Shown here: positions 60,431 through 64,000 of the stretch, one piece after another
Layout: each line of letters starts with the position of its first letter
Position numbering within the stretch: position 1 is the first letter of the stretch
Assembly: GCA_017550285.1 (NCBI GenBank)
Contig: JAFZPP010000028.1
Location: 62,001 to 126,000, forward strand
Direction: 5' to 3'
Length of the DNA: 64,000 nucleotides
DNA from: Oscillospiraceae bacterium
Lineage (GTDB): Bacteria; Bacillota; Clostridia; Oscillospirales; Ruminococcaceae
Position numbers and translations under genes: made by a program
The notes under the pieces: model-generated
The model's database searches: none
Seen by the model: the letters and a program-made list of their open reading frames with translations, nothing else
What the model was told of the DNA's origin: nothing

Positions 60431-61072
60431 ATGAAACAGATCACATTCACTCTGCCGGATGAACTGGCAAATAAATTTGAGCTTGCAATGCAGCTGACCG
60501 GTGCAAACCGTGATGCAATCGGCGAGGAATTTATCCGCGGCTACCTAGCAAAAGCCTTGCAGACCGCTGCCGATGAGTTCCGTGTGCCCGAGCAGCCGAA
60601 ACCGAATCCGCAGAGCTATGCGCAGCCGCAGCAGCAGAATCCGACACAGGCGGCACAGACGCAGACACCTCCGCCGAAGCGCGCCGACAGTGCTGCACGG
60701 GCGCAGAACCAGTCTGCTGCGCAGGGACGGATTCCTACACCGCGCAGCGTTTTACCGGATTTCGGAAAAGCAATCAACCGGATTCCCCGCTGGGCAAGAA
60801 ATCCGCAGCAGAACAATCACAAAATCCTGCGCGCATTTTTCGAGCTGAAGCAGGAGCTCGGCAATGTCACGATTGATGCGCTTCGCCGCCGCTGCTCTGA
60901 CCCGACAGGTCACCCGAATACCTATGTGCCGCATTTTGACAACAACTATTCGCAGATGAAATTCGACAACGGCAATTCGCACGGCAAGGTCTTTGAGGAG
61001 CATGACGGCTATATTACAATCTGGGACCGCATCAGTGAAACCCTGCAAAAATACCGCGACTTTTTTGAATAA
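60431..61072 (+). CDS. Ribbon-helix-helix protein with Q/P-rich linker and uncharacterised C-terminal domain
   Basis: A 213-aa protein. Residues about 1-45 (MKQITFTLPDELANKFEL, then a helix-turn-helix) look like a ribbon-helix-helix DNA-binding unit. Residues about 50-115 are a Gln/Pro/Ala-rich linker. Residues about 125-213 form a compact C-terminal domain (HKILRAFFELKQELGNVTI, HPNTYVPHFDNNYSQMK, GYITIWDRI) that I cannot assign, perhaps a winged helix. The ATG at 60431 follows GGAGG with 7-base spacing. A DNA-binding role is inferred. It stands alone between a promoter and a terminator. Confidence 0.65.
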   Translation: MKQITFTLPDELANKFELAMQLTGANRDAIGEEFIRGYLAKALQTAADEFRVPEQPKPNPQSYAQPQQQNPTQAAQTQTPPPKRADSAARAQNQSAAQGRIPTPRSVLPDFGKAINRIPRWARNPQQNNHKILRAFFELKQELGNVTIDALRRRCSDPTGHPNTYVPHFDNNYSQMKFDNGNSHGKVFEEHDGYITIWDRISETLQKYRDFFE

Positions 61073-61083
61073 TCATGATAAAC

Positions 61084-61112
61084 GGAAGCGAAGCTCACCC
61101 TTCGCTTCCTTG
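61084..61112 (+). terminator. Terminator after the ribbon-helix-helix gene
   Basis: GGAAGCGAAG (61084-61093) pairs with CTTCGCTTCC (61100-61109). The T tract after it is short, so termination may be partial. Confidence 0.6.
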
Positions 61113-61136
61113 TGCTGTACGGAAAGGTATACACCA

Positions 61137-61676
61137 ATGAAAAAGATAACAGCTGCGTTTGTTTTGCTGTGGATACTCCCCTGCTGCGGATGCACTGCCG
61201 AACCCGCTTCATCATCCGAACACACCGCAGAAGCTGCCGGCACAACAACTGTCACAGCGGCAGTTACCGTCACCGAGCAGACGACGCTGACATCCGAAAT
61301 GCCGGTAACAGACGAATCCGATCCGGATGAACAGGGAACAGAAAACACAGGATTGTTTCAGGGCGGCATCGGGGATGAACGAAATGCTGCGACACCGCTT
61401 CCCGAATTTTTTGCATACCGCTTTCAGCCGGATTCATTTTCTGTACGGCTGGCAGGCGGCAATTATCAGACAATCCCCTATGATTTATCCGAGGCATTCC
61501 AGCATACAATAGATACGGATTATTATCTGGCGGATTATGATTCCGACGGCGACTATGACCTGTATCTCCCGATCAAATACGAGGAAAACAAAGTATCGCG
61601 GTATGCGGTATTCTGCTGGGATTCGGTCAGTGAAAAGTTTCAGACGGAGCCTGTCATCGTCGGTGCCGTGGCATGA
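61137..61676 (+). CDS. Small lipoprotein/secreted protein of unknown function
   Basis: A 179-aa protein with a signal sequence (MKKITAAFVLLWILP) ending in CCGC, probably a lipoprotein. A Thr/Ala-rich low-complexity linker (about 25-70) precedes a ~100-aa domain (about 85-179) with DYDSDGDYDLYLP, a dense Asp motif like calcium-binding FG-GAP or dockerin-type loops. No family recognised. The ATG at 61137 follows GGAAAGG; the frame extends upstream only across the previous gene. The next gene, another lipoprotein, begins 24 bases later. Confidence 0.6.
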   Translation: MKKITAAFVLLWILPCCGCTAEPASSSEHTAEAAGTTTVTAAVTVTEQTTLTSEMPVTDESDPDEQGTENTGLFQGGIGDERNAATPLPEFFAYRFQPDSFSVRLAGGNYQTIPYDLSEAFQHTIDTDYYLADYDSDGDYDLYLPIKYEENKVSRYAVFCWDSVSEKFQTEPVIVGAVA

Positions 61677-61700
61677 TGCATTGCTGAAAGGAGCATGATT

Positions 61701-62639
61701 ATGAAGCATTTTCGCAAATTTCTTGCGGTTATGATATCTGCCTGCCTGCTGACAGGCTGCGGCAGTACGGCGCAGAATTCCGGTACGGAATCCGCAGAGC
61801 ATATGTCTTCGATTCCGGAGGAAAAAAGTCTTGTAACGCTCGGCGACTCAATCTCCTTCGGCTACGGAATGGAAGATGTGACCACACAGCGTTATTCTGC
61901 ATATCTTGCTGAAAAACTGCATTCCAGAGACAAGCTCAAATGGAATGATTATAACTACGCTGTTTCCGGTGACAACAGCAGCGATCTGATCCGCAAGCTC
62001 AACAACGGCAGAGCCCTGCATGCACCTTCCGCCGACGCAATCATTCTGTATATCGGCGCGAACAATCTGCTCGGTGCATACGGTGATTATATTATTGAAA
62101 AAGCGGAAGAAAAAGGCATCGACGTTTCGCATCCGGAATCGCTGACAGATGAGGAGCTCGAGGATATCCAGAAGCAGTTTGAAGACGAAATGCAGGATAC
62201 AGACGCCGTCAAGGAAGCTGTGCAGAAAAAAATAGACGAAAACCTTGTACAGCTGGATGCTGACCTCGAAACGATTTATCAGTGGATTCGTGAACGGAAT
62301 GACAAAGCGGATGTATATGTTCTGAATATTTACAATCCGTATCCGGAGGGACTTGCGTCCGATCTGATTCCGGAAAATACCGATCTTGCCGGCTATGCGC
62401 AGTCTCAGATCGACCGTGCAAATGAGATCATAGCCGATCTTACTGCAAAGCATGACGATCTGATTCCGGTCGATATTGCCGCCGCCTTTGCTGCATGCGA
62501 TCCGCTGCCTGTGATCGGCACAGCCAATGCGGAAACGACCGACGGCGATGCTTTTGAATATTACGATCCGCACCCGAATGCAGAAGGACAGAAAATCATT
62601 GCAGATGCCGTCTGGAAGGTCATGGAACCGCGGAAATGA
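61701..62639 (+). CDS. SGNH/GDSL-family hydrolase lipoprotein
   Basis: A 312-aa lipoprotein (lipobox LLTGC, about residues 15-19) with an SGNH esterase/lipase domain: VTLGDSISFGYG (catalytic Ser, block I), AVSGDNSSDL (Gly block II), IGANNLLGAY (Asn, block III) and YYDPHPNAEGQ (Asp/His, block V). Acts outside the membrane; the substrate (acyl ester on sugar, lipid or wall polymer) is unknown. A long charged insertion (about 120-185) separates blocks III and V. The ATG at 61701 is 7 bases after AAAGGAG. Overlaps the next gene by four bases. Confidence 0.85.
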   Translation: MKHFRKFLAVMISACLLTGCGSTAQNSGTESAEHMSSIPEEKSLVTLGDSISFGYGMEDVTTQRYSAYLAEKLHSRDKLKWNDYNYAVSGDNSSDLIRKLNNGRALHAPSADAIILYIGANNLLGAYGDYIIEKAEEKGIDVSHPESLTDEELEDIQKQFEDEMQDTDAVKEAVQKKIDENLVQLDADLETIYQWIRERNDKADVYVLNIYNPYPEGLASDLIPENTDLAGYAQSQIDRANEIIADLTAKHDDLIPVDIAAAFAACDPLPVIGTANAETTDGDAFEYYDPHPNAEGQKIIADAVWKVMEPRK

Positions 62640-63577
62640 AGCATCCTTATTATACGATGAATCAGCTCATGCATGAGCATTACGGCAGAAAAATCAGGAA
62701 AATCTGCATCGACGGCGGATTTACCTGCCCGAACCGTGACGGCACATGCGGCTTCGGCGGATGTACTTTCTGCGGCGAACGCGGTGCCGGTGAACAACTG
62801 GATGCCTCTAAGACAATCCGGCAGCAGGCAGAAGCAGTCTTGCAGAATGCAGCACCGGATTCCGCTTGGATCGTATATTTTCAGAATTTTACAAATACCT
62901 ATGCACCTGTTGAAGTGCTGCGTGCACGCTATGATGAAGCGCTGATTGACGACAGAATCAAGGTGCTCGACATCGGCACAAGACCGGACTGTATCACGGA
63001 AGAAATTGCCGACCTGCTCGCTGAATATGCACAGAAATATGAGGTCTGGACGGAGCTCGGCTTGCAGACTGCCAATGATCTGACAGCAAAAAGGATCAAC
63101 CGCGGCTATGATCTGCAATGCTTTGAGAAAGCAGTCAGAATCCTGAAATCACGCGGTTTGCCGGTCATTGTACATATCATTCTCGGACTGCCCGGCGAAA
63201 CAATCGCCGATATCCGCAATACAGTCGATGTATTAAACCGCTGCGGTATTGACGGCATCAAAATCCACAGTCTGTTCATTATGAAAGATACACTGCTTGC
63301 GCAGCAGTATCTGCGCGGTGAATTTGAACCGATCTCCATGCAGACCTATATAGAATGGGCAGTAGACGTACTGACGCATATTCCGCCGGATATGGTTGTG
63401 CATCGTATTACCGGCAACTGTTTGCGCGACCGTCTCCTTGCGCCGGACTGGATTATGCAGCGTGATCTGATGATTGTATCCATCGACCGAATGATGCAAA
63501 AAAACGGCTGGTCACAAGGCTGCTTCTATCAGAAGCCGGATGTTTCACATGGAACGGCGAATGCTGTCTCTGATTGA
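62636..63577 (+). CDS. TIGR01212-family radical SAM protein (YhcC-like)
   Basis: A 313-aa radical SAM enzyme. The iron-sulfur motif region reads CPNRDGTCGFGGCTFC, with the Cys spacing of the TIGR01212/YhcC group, followed by IVYFQNFTNTYAP, LDIGTRPDC, WTELGLQTANDLTAKRINRG and VHIILGLPGE. The reaction catalysed by this group is not established. It overlaps the SGNH gene stop (ATGA) and is followed 17 bases later by a HAD phosphatase. Confidence 0.9.
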   Translation: MKHPYYTMNQLMHEHYGRKIRKICIDGGFTCPNRDGTCGFGGCTFCGERGAGEQLDASKTIRQQAEAVLQNAAPDSAWIVYFQNFTNTYAPVEVLRARYDEALIDDRIKVLDIGTRPDCITEEIADLLAEYAQKYEVWTELGLQTANDLTAKRINRGYDLQCFEKAVRILKSRGLPVIVHIILGLPGETIADIRNTVDVLNRCGIDGIKIHSLFIMKDTLLAQQYLRGEFEPISMQTYIEWAVDVLTHIPPDMVVHRITGNCLRDRLLAPDWIMQRDLMIVSIDRMMQKNGWSQGCFYQKPDVSHGTANAVSD

Positions 63578-63594
63578 CGAAAGGACACAGATAC

Positions 63595-64000
63595 ATGAAT
63601 TTCAAGGACAAAAAGGCAGTCATTTTCGATTTGGACGGAACACTGCTCAATACGCTGACCGACCTGAAAAACAGCCTGAATGCTGCACTCCGTCAGAACG
63701 GTCTGCAGGAACGGACAACGGATGAGGTAAGGCGGTTTGTCGGAAACGGACTCGGAAAGCTCGTATTCCGTGCCATTCCCGACGGAGACAAGAATCCGCT
63801 CTATGAGAAAGTGCTGTCTGATACCAAAGCAATTTATGCTGCGCATTCCAATGATACAACCTGCCCCTATGACGGCATTCCGGAGCTGCTCGATGCACTG
63901 ATTCAGCGCGGATATCGCCTCGGCGTCGTATCAAACAAGCCGGATGCGCAGGTCAAAAGTCTCTGCCGCATCTATTTTCCGTCCGTTCAGGCAGCGGTCG
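63595..64000 (+). CDS. HAD-family phosphatase (phosphoglycolate-phosphatase-like), cut by window edge
   Basis: The first ~135 residues of a HAD hydrolase. Motif I is AVIFDLDGTLLNTL, the cap domain follows with RRFVGNGLGKLVFRAI, and motif II is seen in LGVVSNKPDAQVK. This pattern suits the Gph/phosphoglycolate phosphatase subgroup, but the substrate cannot be set from this part. Start ATG after AAAGGA with a long spacing of about 11. The frame runs off the right edge. Confidence 0.88.
   Translation, partial: MNFKDKKAVIFDLDGTLLNTLTDLKNSLNAALRQNGLQERTTDEVRRFVGNGLGKLVFRAIPDGDKNPLYEKVLSDTKAIYAAHSNDTTCPYDGIPELLDALIQRGYRLGVVSNKPDAQVKSLCRIYFPSVQAAV

Noticed and set aside
1..64000. Mobile elements, prophage, toxin-antitoxin or CRISPR-Cas genes
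   Set aside because: No transposase, integrase, phage structural, cas or recognised toxin-antitoxin gene was found by reading the proteins; the ribbon-helix-helix gene at 60431 has no toxin partner beside it.

Overview
This 64 kb window looks like ordinary chromosome from a low-to-mid GC anaerobic Clostridia bacterium, most likely a gut Ruminococcus-type member of the Oscillospiraceae. The evidence is indirect: many TTG and GTG starts behind strong AGGAGG ribosome binding sites, sigma-A type promoters with 17 bp spacers, Thr-rich linkers in exported proteins, a mannan module (GH26 plus GH130), Rnf-type and Na+-decarboxylase-type membrane genes, FtsEX with a coiled-coil M23 hydrolase, and ywiB next to argS. 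I see no rRNA, CRISPR array, insertion sequence, integrase or phage gene.

Layout. 1-4.6 kb (minus): 5' end of secA, then an operon of a CE2-like esterase, galK and a MurD-type ligase. 4.6-6.2 kb (plus): trmK and a NIF3-family gene, divergent from the esterase operon. 6.2-8.5 kb (minus): a Na+-pump decarboxylase beta subunit, a 58-aa gamma-like subunit and a membrane protein, behind a leader that looks like a yybP-ykoY (Mn2+) riboswitch with its own terminator. 8.6-12.1 kb: recG, tRNA Asp-Phe-Gly, rlmA. 12.5-16 kb: ddl, ywiB, argS. 16-21.9 kb: a PucR/CdaR regulator, then ftsE-ftsX-M23 hydrolase-S41 protease. 21.9-26.9 kb: GH95, membrane-anchored GH26 and GH130. 27-28.5 kb: ECF sigma/anti-sigma pair. 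28.5-32.7 kb: ppk1, AI-2E-family permease, coaX. 32.7-40.6 kb (minus): an XRE-desulfoferrodoxin-like fusion; a tRNA/rRNA modification operon (ttcA-tsaD-trmN6-rsmI-GNAT); a small acidic protein; an FkbH-like HAD protein with a cell-wall amidase. 40.7-44 kb: nspC and a FeoA-FeoB fusion. 44-49.5 kb (minus): a second sigma/anti-sigma pair and cmk with a PlsC-VanY-like fusion. 49.7-53.1 kb (minus): RnfD/E/A-like genes with a GH-like protein. 53-57 kb: MecA-like adaptor, rpe, PdaA-type deacetylase, histidine phosphatase, small membrane proteins. 57.2-60.3 kb: XRE regulator, rnfC, rnfD. 60.4-64 kb: a ribbon-helix-helix protein, two lipoproteins, a radical SAM protein and the start of a HAD phosphatase.

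How genes work together. Envelope growth is a recurring theme: MurD-like, Ddl-like, FtsEX-M23, amidase, PdaA, VanY-like and S41. The GH26-GH130 pair fits extracellular cutting of beta-mannan and cytoplasmic phosphorolysis of the oligosaccharides. The most unusual points are: (1) the riboswitch-like leader ahead of a Na+-pump gene; (2) RnfD/E/A-like proteins that have lost every cysteine of the RnfA/RnfE [2Fe-2S] site and the RnfD flavinylation threonine, in an operon without rnfB, rnfC or rnfG, while a separate rnfC-rnfD pair lies 5 kb away; (3) a PlsC-VanY-like fusion with a zinc ligand replaced; (4) an XRE-desulfoferrodoxin regulator; (5) divergent MurD and Ddl enzymes. Function calls rest on motif recognition from reading, not on database searches.
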